Part shown: positions 10,205-18,363 of the stretch, piece by piece
Position numbering within the stretch: position 1 is the stretch's first letter
How the letters are laid out: each line of letters begins with the position of its first letter
NCBI RefSeq assembly: GCF_002783505.1
Contig: NZ_PFGL01000062.1
Span: 24,183-88,182 of the forward strand
Direction of reading: 5' to 3'
DNA from: Shewanella sp. CG12_big_fil_rev_8_21_14_0_65_47_15
Lineage (GTDB): Bacteria > Pseudomonadota > Gammaproteobacteria > Enterobacterales > Shewanellaceae
DNA length: 64,000 bases
Notes under the pieces: model-generated
The model's database searches: none
Seen by the model: only the letters and a program-made list of their open reading frames with translations
What the model was told of the DNA's origin: nothing
Translations under genes and position numbers: made by a program

Positions 10205-10601
10205 TCGAGCCAATTTGCCGCAGAATGTGTTGATAAAAAGCCTGCTCTAGGGCCTGTACTTCAACGAGATAATGCCTAAGGAGGGGCAAAAATTGCTGAC
10301 CGAGTTTGTTCATTTCCCTGTGTTGTTGCCAATCACAGATCAACTGATTTAAACACTGTGAAAATTGAAATTGTCGTTGTCTTTGACACTCGATATCAGT
10401 TGACTCTGTTGTTTGCATCAGTTGGATCAAGCTATGATTTTTCTGTTGAGTGCAAGCCAACAACTCCAATAACGTTAATTCAATAGTCGTTTGCTGATAG
10501 GGAACGGTTTCGATAAGGGACACGAGTTCGCGGGCTAACTGGCATGAAAGTCGATTTTCTAGTTGTAATAAATACAGCGCGTGACGCATGTTGAAGGGCA
10601 T
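10155..10601 (-). CDS. Uncharacterised small helical protein
   Basis: A 148-residue protein with no signal peptide or membrane segment, rich in Gln, Leu and Glu and apparently all helical (MRHALYLLQLENRLSCQLA at the N-terminus). It overlaps the convergent mepK 3' end by 50 bp and diverges from rplY. I considered a PriC-like primosomal protein but could not see convincing family motifs, so no function is given. An in-frame ATG four codons in (MRHAL) is an alternative start. No Shine-Dalgarno is evident for either. Confidence 0.6.
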   Translation of the reverse strand: MPFNMRHALYLLQLENRLSCQLARELVSLIETVPYQQTTIELTLLELLACTQQKNHSLIQLMQTTESTDIECQRQRQFQFSQCLNQLICDWQQHREMNKLGQQFLPLLRHYLVEVQALEQAFYQHILRQIGSTTSASQDHNQHVQTPT

Positions 10602-10795
10602 TGTTAACGAAATTTGCCCGAGCTTAGCAGGCTTCTTTTAGTGCAATTGTGATCAATGTCTCGTGTTTTTTGTTTGCGATCAAAGCCGTTTCTCAGCTGT
10701 AACAGCCAAGATACAAGTCCCCCAATTCAGTCAATTTTCTTTGGAACTCATAACGGTACCGGACCATGTTCAATGGCGTTCTCGCTGTAGTATTC

Positions 10796-10824
10796 TTGTG
10801 TGTGTTGTGCAACTGTGTTAGTAT
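10796..10824 (+). promoter_or_regulatory. Probable sigma-70 promoter of rplY
   Basis: TTGTGT (10796-10801), a 17-bp spacer and TAGTAT (10819-10824) are followed by a GC-rich discriminator (GCGCGCGC), a pattern typical of growth-rate-controlled ribosomal genes. The transcript would have a leader of about 65 bases. Confidence 0.6.
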
Positions 10825-10897
10825 GCGCGCGCTTTATATGAGTCATCATTGGTCGAAAATGATGACAACTTTTACTCTAAATTTAAGTGAGAAACAC

Positions 10898-11185
10898 ATG
10901 TCTTACACTATCCAAGCACAAACCCGCACTGAAATAGGGAAAGGTTCGAGCCGCCGCCTACGCCATGCTGGTAAAGTTCCTGCTGTTATTTATGGCCAAG
11001 GCAAAGAGCCAGTTTCTATTGTTTTTGATCACAAAGACATCATTAACATCCAAGCTAACGAAGACTTCTACACTTCTGTAGTCACTATCGTTTTAGACGG
11101 TAAGGAAGTGGGTGTTCGTGCACAAGCTATGCAGCGCCACGTGTTCAAGCCAATCATCGAACACGTTGACTTCGTTTACGCTTAA
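10898..11185 (+). CDS. rplY: 50S ribosomal protein L25
   Basis: L25 binds 5S rRNA in the large ribosomal subunit. The sequence begins [20 protein letters not shown] and contains the family segments [14 protein letters not shown] and the C-terminal HVDFVYA. At 95 residues it is the short single-domain form, like E. coli L25, not the long CTC form. The frame is open further upstream to 10766, but that part overlaps the promoter, and the ATG at 10898 matches the family N-terminus. It is monocistronic, with its own promoter and terminator. Confidence 0.97.
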   Translation: MSYTIQAQTRTEIGKGSSRRLRHAGKVPAVIYGQGKEPVSIVFDHKDIINIQANEDFYTSVVTIVLDGKEVGVRAQAMQRHVFKPIIEHVDFVYA

Positions 11186-11201
11186 TTGTCGTAATTGAAG
11201 C

Positions 11202-11229
11202 AAAAAAGCGCCTTTAGGGCGCTTTTTTT
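11202..11229 (+). terminator. Rho-independent terminator of rplY
   Basis: AAAAAAGCGCC pairs with GGCGCTTTTTT around the loop TTTAG and ends in seven T residues (11223-11229), 17 bp after the stop codon. Its symmetric A/T flanks may also help terminate tamB on the other strand. Confidence 0.9.
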
Positions 11230-11290
11230 GTGTTCGTCATTTACTGTGAGCCGATAACAAACTTGGCCGATGCAATATTATCGACCAGAA

Positions 11291-14200
11291 CTACTTGATA
11301 TTAAAGTTATAATAGATATCGAGGGATTGACCTAAGGTTCCTGAGACGGTTTCAAGATAGAGCTGGGATAACAGGTAATATCTTACTGTCATCTCATAGC
11401 CAGGGTTAAACACACCCACACCGTATTTCACCATAAGTTTTTCGCCAATAAAGCCACTAATGGCGACGCGTCCTTCATCGTTTGTATCTAGCTGGACGTT
11501 TGAGAAGCCAAATTCTTCGATAATGCCGGTGGCAGTGCTGCCGATATTATTAATGGCACCGCCGCCACCGACCTGTGAACTTAACCCTAACGCAGCACCC
11601 ATCATTAGGGAGTTGTTTTGCTCGTTATTGGTATTGTTAAACCCGCTGCCCTTAATAATGTAAGACAAGATCTCGGCTTGCTCTTTGGCAGGATTAGAAA
11701 AAAGTGTCACGACGGGGCGTGCCGGTGTTCCTGTGACTCGCACACCCGCAACCAGATCTTCGCTCTTAATTTCTCGAATCGCTTCAATGTTCAGGTTAGG
11801 CACTGAGGTTGGACCGACAAATTGGACTTCCCCAGTCCGAATTTTGAGAGTTTGCCCCATAAATTTATAATTACCTTCTTTGACCTTAATATCACCAAAT
11901 AGCAATGGTGGCCGAAACGCCTGTTGTTGCAACTTAAGGGTGCCTTGCAGCTTGCCTTTAAGCCCCATACCATCGACTCTCAGATTGCTCCCCACGTTAA
12001 TATTCAGATCGGCCACTATCGCATAGGGACTGGCCTTAGGCTGTGTTGCGGCGATAGAGTCATCGAATATCACATCATCGGACAGGGCGACACCGCCTTC
12101 GGCAAGTTGTACGATCTTGATATTACCCGATGGAATATCGACCACGCCTTTCAGCTCAAGCTGCTGATTGTTAAAGGCGAGAGTGACATCGGGGGACACA
12201 TCGAGTAGTGCCAATGGGGGTTGGATCACCGCAAGCTTGTCACCTTTGATCGCCAGTTCACCGCTAAATTGCCCCTGTGGCCAACGTAGATCCCCTGTGA
12301 CTCTCCCTAAACCATCTCCCATCATCCAGCGGCCCTTAAGTTCGGCTTGTTGCCCACCGAGGGTCATAGACATATCGATTTTATTGATTAAGGTCGGGTT
12401 AGCGGTAAGGGCAAAGGCACCCTGCGTCAGGGCAATATTGCCTGACACTGCAGGATCATTGAGTGTACCTGCAAAGTTTAACTTACTGGTAAATAAGCCC
12501 TCAACGGTATTCAACTGTGGGAAAAATTCGCCAAGTGGCTGTAAATTAATCTGTTTTATATTGGCATAGCCCGAAAGTGCACGATCCGGCGTTACATTGA
12601 CAGTGATTTCACTCTGCCAGCTTGCCACCCCTTCAGATTCAAAATTGATTGAAGATACGAGCCGTTTAGCATCTAAGGTGGAATGTAGAGAAAGTGTCTG
12701 ATAGTTAACGGTGACCTCACGGTTTTTGGCCCGTTTAAGCTTGAGACTGCCGGGACTGAAATCCAAGGTAAGATCGGCGGTGGGTTTACGGCCAGCGGCC
12801 CAAACGAGGTTCGCGAGGAGGCTAGCATTACCATCCCAATGCATATTGCTCGGTAAAATAGGTATGAGGAGCTTACCTGGATTGCCGGCATAACTGACCT
12901 GTGCATCACCCGTGTTGCCGAGCACGATTTGGTTATTCAAGCAGAACTGGCTATTTGGGGTGACGAGACAGAAGGGCGTGATATTGCCTTTATGCTTGTT
13001 GTGATCCCAACTCAGGTTGATATGTTTATCTAACTGCCAAAGGCCGAGCGGGGTGGCAAGGTTGAGTCGATTGATTTCAGTGTGCAACTGAGATTTTTTC
13101 TGATCGTAATGGTTGGCGATGCTGAGTTCGAGGCCGAGATCGCCATTGGCATTGAGTGTTAGCTTCTGATCTTGAATGTTTCCCTTACTGCCAAGGGTGA
13201 CAGTATCGAGGGCCTGTGAGCCAAGATGGAATGCCTTTGACTTGAGGGAGAAGGCAAATTCGTGCTCATCTAAGGGTTTGTAATAGGCTTTGAGGATCGA
13301 TTCCCGTAGTTTGATGTTTTGATAGATCAGATCCGCTAGCTGTGCACTTAATTCAACCTGTGGGTGTTTCGCATCACCGGTGACATTGATGTTAGCCTGC
13401 AACTGGCCACTGGCCTGGGGTAACCAGAGGCTAAAATCGGGAACCTGTAATTCGCCTTCTAGATCCCAGCGGGTATTGGCTTGCCCTTTTAAATTCAGGG
13501 TCGAGCCAAGCACTTGGGCATTCAGTCCATTCGCACTGACATGCAGAGCATCGTTGACACTGACATCTCCCGAGATATCAAATGGATAGCCCTGCATCGT
13601 ACCGGTTAGCACTGTATCGGTTAGTGCAACTTGCCAATGGGAATTATCGAATTTACCCGTGGTCTGTAATTTCCCCGAGATCAGGCTGTCTGGCAATGGG
13701 GTCGTCGCTGCGGTCGCGGTATCAGTTTCACTTGTTTTATCCGCGGTCTGTGTGGATGGCAGGTTTAATTCTTGAAGCTTGATGCTATCGAGAATCACCT
13801 TGGCTTTCCATGCGAACGCTTCGGCGTAATCGAGTTCACCTTCGATATTCAGCGTGCCGATCTCACCCTTGGCCTTGAATTGTTTGACTAAGAGTGTGGT
13901 ATCCCTATGAAGCAGTTCAGTTTCAATTGCCAGCACTTTATGGAAGGGGGTGAGCACATTGCCGCTGACTTTCGCCTCCTGAGTTTCAAGGGTACCTTGG
14001 GTGTCGATGCTAAGGTTATCGACTGAATACTCTGCCTGTTGAAGTGGCCATTGCAGCCTTGCTTGCTGCAGCCTTGCCTTGTATGGCATCGAGGGATCTT
14101 TCAGGGTAATTTGACCCTCTAAGGTAAAATCGGCATCACCCTTAGCTAAGGCATTAATCCGCAATTGTCCTAGGCTATCGTTTAAGGTCAGGCTCAACTG

Positions 14201-15259
14201 TTGCCGAGTGAGCTCGGGTAATTCTGGAAGCTGGTTGAGCGTGAAATCCGCGTTGAGTGACAGAGGGTAATCTTTCTCGAGTGCGAGTGTGCCTAGGATA
14301 TCGGCCTTACCACTCGTATGTTCGAGCACTAAATGATCTAAGGTCAATTGATATTGACGGAAACTTCCCTGCAGTTCGGCATGACTAAAATGGTCCTTAC
14401 GCTCACCCATTTGCAACAAGGTATTGTCTAAAATCAGGCTATTAACCGTCACAGGAAACGGCATAAACACTTGGGGTAGGTGTGCCATTGCCCATTCATC
14501 CACGGGCGATGTAGGAGATGCTCCCTGGGGAGATTGAACATTGCCCGTTGGCGCATTCGCGGTTGTGGTCGTTTCTGTACTAAGGGGAATAAAGACTAAG
14601 AGTCCCTCGCTCTTGAGCTGTTTGACGTTCAGTCCTTCTGTAAACCAAGTGGCTGCGGTATCAATCTGGTTGGCGCTAAAACGCATATCATCGACTTCAA
14701 CATTGATAGCATTGAGCTGTGCCATATCGAGGGTGATGTCAAATGGTAATACGAGTTCGGTATTCGCTTCGGGCGGATCTTCTAATACTGGCTCAGGTGC
14801 ATTCCCGGCAGAGAGTTGTTCGGTATCAATTTTTACATCAACTTTATTTGCTGTGAGGGCGTTAACACACAGCTGTGTTTGTAATAAACAGATGGGCTGC
14901 CAAGCGAGGTGCAGATCCTCAAGCTCAACTTTTATGCCATCCATAGACCAAGCGGCATGGGATAAGGTCAGTTCTTTATTGAGTGAGCCCGATGTATAGC
15001 TGAGGTCGAGATCCGGTACAAATTGGCTAGCTAAGCCGACACTAATGCGCGATCCAATTTCAGTGCCTAGCAGCAGTGCTAAAAGCACTAATAGGGTTAA
15101 TGGCACATAAATCAGAATACGGGTTAAGAGCTTAAACGTGCGCCAGAGGCGCTGTGCAATGGATGGTGCTTTGCTCACAGCCGCTGCAACGGGTGTGCCC
15201 ACAGACATGCTATCCGATGGAATATTTGTATTATCATGGGGTCCTTGGGGCTGACTCAT
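11291..15259 (-). CDS. tamB: Translocation and assembly module protein TamB
   Basis: TamB is an inner-membrane-anchored AsmA-like protein that spans the periplasm, partners TamA, and takes part in outer-membrane protein assembly and/or phospholipid transport. The protein has one N-terminal membrane anchor (hydrophobic run ILIYVPLTLLVLLALLLG). A very long stretch of repeating beta-strand sequence follows, forming the lipid groove. The C-terminal DUF490 domain contains GDIKVKEGNYKFMGQTLKI and LSYIIKGSGF. About 1322 residues fits the family. The start is taken at 15259 because its ATG overlaps the tamA TGA (ATGA); the open frame reaches 15292. The pair is translationally coupled. Confidence 0.96.
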   Translation of the reverse strand: MSQPQGPHDNTNIPSDSMSVGTPVAAAVSKAPSIAQRLWRTFKLLTRILIYVPLTLLVLLALLLGTEIGSRISVGLASQFVPDLDLSYTSGSLNKELTLSHAAWSMDGIKVELEDLHLAWQPICLLQTQLCVNALTANKVDVKIDTEQLSAGNAPEPVLEDPPEANTELVLPFDITLDMAQLNAINVEVDDMRFSANQIDTAATWFTEGLNVKQLKSEGLLVFIPLSTETTTTANAPTGNVQSPQGASPTSPVDEWAMAHLPQVFMPFPVTVNSLILDNTLLQMGERKDHFSHAELQGSFRQYQLTLDHLVLEHTSGKADILGTLALEKDYPLSLNADFTLNQLPELPELTRQQLSLTLNDSLGQLRINALAKGDADFTLEGQITLKDPSMPYKARLQQARLQWPLQQAEYSVDNLSIDTQGTLETQEAKVSGNVLTPFHKVLAIETELLHRDTTLLVKQFKAKGEIGTLNIEGELDYAEAFAWKAKVILDSIKLQELNLPSTQTADKTSETDTATAATTPLPDSLISGKLQTTGKFDNSHWQVALTDTVLTGTMQGYPFDISGDVSVNDALHVSANGLNAQVLGSTLNLKGQANTRWDLEGELQVPDFSLWLPQASGQLQANINVTGDAKHPQVELSAQLADLIYQNIKLRESILKAYYKPLDEHEFAFSLKSKAFHLGSQALDTVTLGSKGNIQDQKLTLNANGDLGLELSIANHYDQKKSQLHTEINRLNLATPLGLWQLDKHINLSWDHNKHKGNITPFCLVTPNSQFCLNNQIVLGNTGDAQVSYAGNPGKLLIPILPSNMHWDGNASLLANLVWAAGRKPTADLTLDFSPGSLKLKRAKNREVTVNYQTLSLHSTLDAKRLVSSINFESEGVASWQSEITVNVTPDRALSGYANIKQINLQPLGEFFPQLNTVEGLFTSKLNFAGTLNDPAVSGNIALTQGAFALTANPTLINKIDMSMTLGGQQAELKGRWMMGDGLGRVTGDLRWPQGQFSGELAIKGDKLAVIQPPLALLDVSPDVTLAFNNQQLELKGVVDIPSGNIKIVQLAEGGVALSDDVIFDDSIAATQPKASPYAIVADLNINVGSNLRVDGMGLKGKLQGTLKLQQQAFRPPLLFGDIKVKEGNYKFMGQTLKIRTGEVQFVGPTSVPNLNIEAIREIKSEDLVAGVRVTGTPARPVVTLFSNPAKEQAEILSYIIKGSGFNNTNNEQNNSLMMGAALGLSSQVGGGGAINNIGSTATGIIEEFGFSNVQLDTNDEGRVAISGFIGEKLMVKYGVGVFNPGYEMTVRYYLLSQLYLETVSGTLGQSLDIYYNFNIK

Positions 15260-17139
15260 AGTTCTGTCCCCATGGTTAAGTGAATACGCCAAGAGCGGTC
15301 GATGGTGTCAGTCTCTTTCAATCCTACCCCTAAATCTAACTTAATTGGCCCAATGGGGGAGATCCAATGAATACCGCCCCCGACGGAGACTACCGGCTCA
15401 AATTGATTATTGTCGAAGGCATTACCCGCATCGACAAAGGTTGCGACCCGCCATGTTGGGGTGACATAGTATTGATATTCCAAACTTCCGACCATTAAAT
15501 AGCGACCACCTATCACTTCACGATTGATGTTGCCATCGGTGTCCACAAAGTCCAGATAGGGCCCGAGTTCTTGATAGCCATAGCCCCGGATAGTTTGGTC
15601 GCCCCCGGTAAAATAACGCAAAGAAGGGGGAACAAAGGCAAGTTCATTTTCATTGACTAGGTTAGCGCCTAAATCGATACGGGCGACTAATCTGTGATTA
15701 TCGAAGAAGGTATCAATCCATTTGAACTTCGCCTGTAATCTGGCTAAACGTATGTCCGAACCTAAATAGGGATCGGCATAATCCATACTGTATACTTGCC
15801 TAAAACCCGACTTAGGATCGAGGGAATTATCGCTCCGTGTGGTTTTAGAGAAGTTGATGCCAGTCAAATACAAACTGGGGCTATAATCGATATCCGACTG
15901 GGTATATTCCTCACGAATGGCATCGAGTGAGTAGCTCATTAACCATTGATTATCCAATCTTTGTTGACGAAGTAATCCGAGTTGATATTTAGTGGATTCG
16001 AGTTGGCCAGTATTGCGAAAATCCCTATCCTTTGGCTCATAAACTTGGGTCACACCGTATTTATCCCGCAGCAACCCTAAGCGAATTTTCAACTGATCGT
16101 CCAGTGGATGGGTGAGCGGAATAGTATAAGTCGTTAAAAACTTGGGCCTTTCAGGTGACCACTCTAGACTGGTTTCCTGAGAGTGGCCGTATTTGTTGAC
16201 CTGGGGTGTACGCCAAGTCACCCGTACTCTAGGATCGAAGGCTTTATCTGTGCTTTGTCCTATGTCCGCCCCTAGACCCAGTTCAATTGAATGGCTGGCT
16301 TTTGGCGTTAGCTCCACTTTTACGGGTAACTGGTTATCCTTAGCCTGATCTATCTGCGGCAGCACTTTGATATTGGCAAAATACCCAGTATCTAATAGCT
16401 GCCGATTAAGGGCACTGACGCGGCGGGTCGAATAGGCGGCATGCTCTTTAAACGGCACTAGCTTAGTGAGAATATCCGGCTCTAGGGTGTGGCCATCAAA
16501 GCTGACTTGACCAAAGTGATAACGCTCGCCCGAGTCGAAATGCAGGCTAATTTGGGCAGTATTTACATCCCGATTGATCTTAATTTGCGATTGGGTGAAC
16601 TCTCCATCGAAATAACCACGGGCGAGGGCGAGAGTGACCAGTTGGGATTTTAACTCCGAATAACTACCGTGATTTAAGGTATCGCCGGGTTTGATCTTGA
16701 CTTGGGATAACCAGGTATCGAAAGCGCTATCCGTCAGCATCTCCCCGGAGAAGTTAATGTCAACCCATTGAATTTTAATGGGTTCACCCGCAGTAACTAT
16801 GAGCTTGAGTTCCCAAGGCCCCTTGTCGTTTTCAATCAATTTTTCTTCGACTTCGCCGTGGTAATAACCCATGGACTCTAAAGCGGTACTGACATTGTCT
16901 TCAACGTTGAATAAAAAGGCACGGCGCTGCACCTCGGAATCGGGCAAATTACCTAAATGGGCGAGAATATTGCGCTGTAAAGACTCATCGACGCCTGTGA
17001 CCGAAAGCGTTAAAAAATTGTCGGCGGCCACAGTCACTGACGTGACTAAACTCAGGCCAACAAGCAAATTGAAACGAAAAGAAAATGACGTGATTTGCAA
17101 GAATAGCTGCACTTTATGATCCCTGTGATGTGGCATCAT
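15256..17139 (-). CDS. tamA: Translocation and assembly module outer-membrane protein TamA
   Basis: An Omp85/BamA-superfamily barrel that works with TamB. A signal peptide (core FNLLVGLSLVTSVTVAA) is followed by three POTRA domains (about 35-260) and a 16-strand barrel. The lid-lock region contains RYFTGGDQTIRGYGYQELGP (RGY motif) and the C-terminus is IHLTMGTEL. The open frame begins at a TTG (17166), but an ATG pair at 17139/17136 is preferred; neither has a strong Shine-Dalgarno. It is the first gene of tamAB and divergent from the isoaspartyl peptidase gene, with only about 66-93 bp shared between their starts. Confidence 0.95.
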   Translation of the reverse strand: MMPHHRDHKVQLFLQITSFSFRFNLLVGLSLVTSVTVAADNFLTLSVTGVDESLQRNILAHLGNLPDSEVQRRAFLFNVEDNVSTALESMGYYHGEVEEKLIENDKGPWELKLIVTAGEPIKIQWVDINFSGEMLTDSAFDTWLSQVKIKPGDTLNHGSYSELKSQLVTLALARGYFDGEFTQSQIKINRDVNTAQISLHFDSGERYHFGQVSFDGHTLEPDILTKLVPFKEHAAYSTRRVSALNRQLLDTGYFANIKVLPQIDQAKDNQLPVKVELTPKASHSIELGLGADIGQSTDKAFDPRVRVTWRTPQVNKYGHSQETSLEWSPERPKFLTTYTIPLTHPLDDQLKIRLGLLRDKYGVTQVYEPKDRDFRNTGQLESTKYQLGLLRQQRLDNQWLMSYSLDAIREEYTQSDIDYSPSLYLTGINFSKTTRSDNSLDPKSGFRQVYSMDYADPYLGSDIRLARLQAKFKWIDTFFDNHRLVARIDLGANLVNENELAFVPPSLRYFTGGDQTIRGYGYQELGPYLDFVDTDGNINREVIGGRYLMVGSLEYQYYVTPTWRVATFVDAGNAFDNNQFEPVVSVGGGIHWISPIGPIKLDLGVGLKETDTIDRSWRIHLTMGTEL

Positions 17140-17232
17140 TGTCGCCAGAATAAAAGCAACAGGCAAGGAGATGATTGAAATTAGTCATTGAAATGGTTAC
17201 AAAGGACGCTACTGTTTAAGGGGATGTAAATA

Positions 17233-18264
17233 ATGAAAATAAAATTAGCCACCTTTAGTTTAATAATCTCGAGTGCACTTTTTATGTCGCAACACACCTA
17301 CGCCAATGAAAAACCCTTTGCCATTGCTATCCATGGTGGTGCTGGCACGATTTCTAAAGCTAACCTGACCCCCGAGCTGCGCCAAGCCTATAAAGACAAA
17401 CTCAAGGAAGCCGTCGATAAGGGCTCTAAGGTATTAGAGCAGGGTGGGGATAGCCTAGTGGCGGTACAAACGGCAATCAATGTCTTAGAAAACAGCCCAT
17501 TATTTAATGCGGGTGTGGGCGCTGTGTATACCTATGATGGTGGTCACGAGTTAGACGCATCGATTATGGACGGTAAAACCATGAATGCCGGCGCCGTCGC
17601 CGGGGTTCGCCATATCGCTAACCCTATCGATTTAGCCCTCGCTGTGATGAATAAGTCTGAACATGTGATGTTGTCGGGCGTGGGGGCGGAGGAGTTTGCC
17701 TTAACCCAAGGTTTTACCTTAGTCCCTAACAGCCATTTCGATAGCGATGCCCGCTACCAGCAATTGCTCGATGCCCGGCAGAAACTGCAGGCGGCAGAAA
17801 AATCAGCCCAAATTGCCGGCATTGAGATGAAGGACCTCGATTATAAATTCGGTACTGTTGGCGCAGTCGCCTTAGATAAAAATGGTAATTTAGCCGCGGG
17901 AACCTCGACCGGCGGTATGACGGCAAAACGCTTTGGCCGTATCGGTGACTCGCCTGTGATTGGCGCGGGCACCTACGCCGAAAATGGCGTGTGTGCGGTG
18001 TCAGCAACGGGGCATGGCGAGTTTTTTATTCGCTACCAAGTGGCGGGGGATATCTGTGCCAAGGTGAAGTACCAGCAAAAATCGATTATTCAGGCGGCCG
18101 ATGAAGTGATCAATCAACGTTTGATCACAGCGGGCGGCTCGGGTGGCGTGATTGCGGTCGATCATAGAGGCAACATTGCCACGCCATTTAATACCGAAGG
18201 TATGTACCGCGCGACTCGCAGTAATGGCGAACCGGCCCAAGTGTTGATCTGGCAAGATCAATAA
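17233..18264 (+). CDS. iaaA: Exported isoaspartyl peptidase/L-asparaginase (Ntn hydrolase)
   Basis: A plant-type asparaginase of the N-terminal nucleophile family. It hydrolyses beta-aspartyl dipeptides and asparagine after autocleavage into two subunits. The nucleophile is T208 in FGTVGAVALD. The substrate loop includes IHGGAGTI near the mature N-terminus and GTSTGGMTAKRFGRIGDSPVIGAGTYA downstream in the beta subunit. A signal peptide (about 1-24, ending TYA) places it in the periplasm. GGGGATG precedes ATG 17233. At 343 residues it is of normal length. Confidence 0.93.
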   Translation: MKIKLATFSLIISSALFMSQHTYANEKPFAIAIHGGAGTISKANLTPELRQAYKDKLKEAVDKGSKVLEQGGDSLVAVQTAINVLENSPLFNAGVGAVYTYDGGHELDASIMDGKTMNAGAVAGVRHIANPIDLALAVMNKSEHVMLSGVGAEEFALTQGFTLVPNSHFDSDARYQQLLDARQKLQAAEKSAQIAGIEMKDLDYKFGTVGAVALDKNGNLAAGTSTGGMTAKRFGRIGDSPVIGAGTYAENGVCAVSATGHGEFFIRYQVAGDICAKVKYQQKSIIQAADEVINQRLITAGGSGGVIAVDHRGNIATPFNTEGMYRATRSNGEPAQVLIWQDQ

Positions 18265-18303
18265 CGGAAAAATATCGCGCTTATTGCGCCGATCCTTAAG
18301 CTG

Positions 18304-18339
18304 AAAAAGCGAGCACAATTGGCATTGTGCTCGCTTTTT
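18304..18339. terminator. Bidirectional terminator between iaaA and the glucoamylase gene
   Basis: A perfect 16-bp stem (AAAAAGCGAGCACAAT / ATTGTGCTCGCTTTTT) with loop TGGC has A- and T-runs on both ends, so it can serve the two convergent genes. Confidence 0.92.
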
Positions 18340-18363
18340 ATCCTTAGGCTGGGGTTAAACTCA

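Noticed and set aside
10155..10601. PriC primosomal protein
   Set aside because: Size and helical content are compatible, but conserved PriC residues could not be identified, so it is left as uncharacterised.
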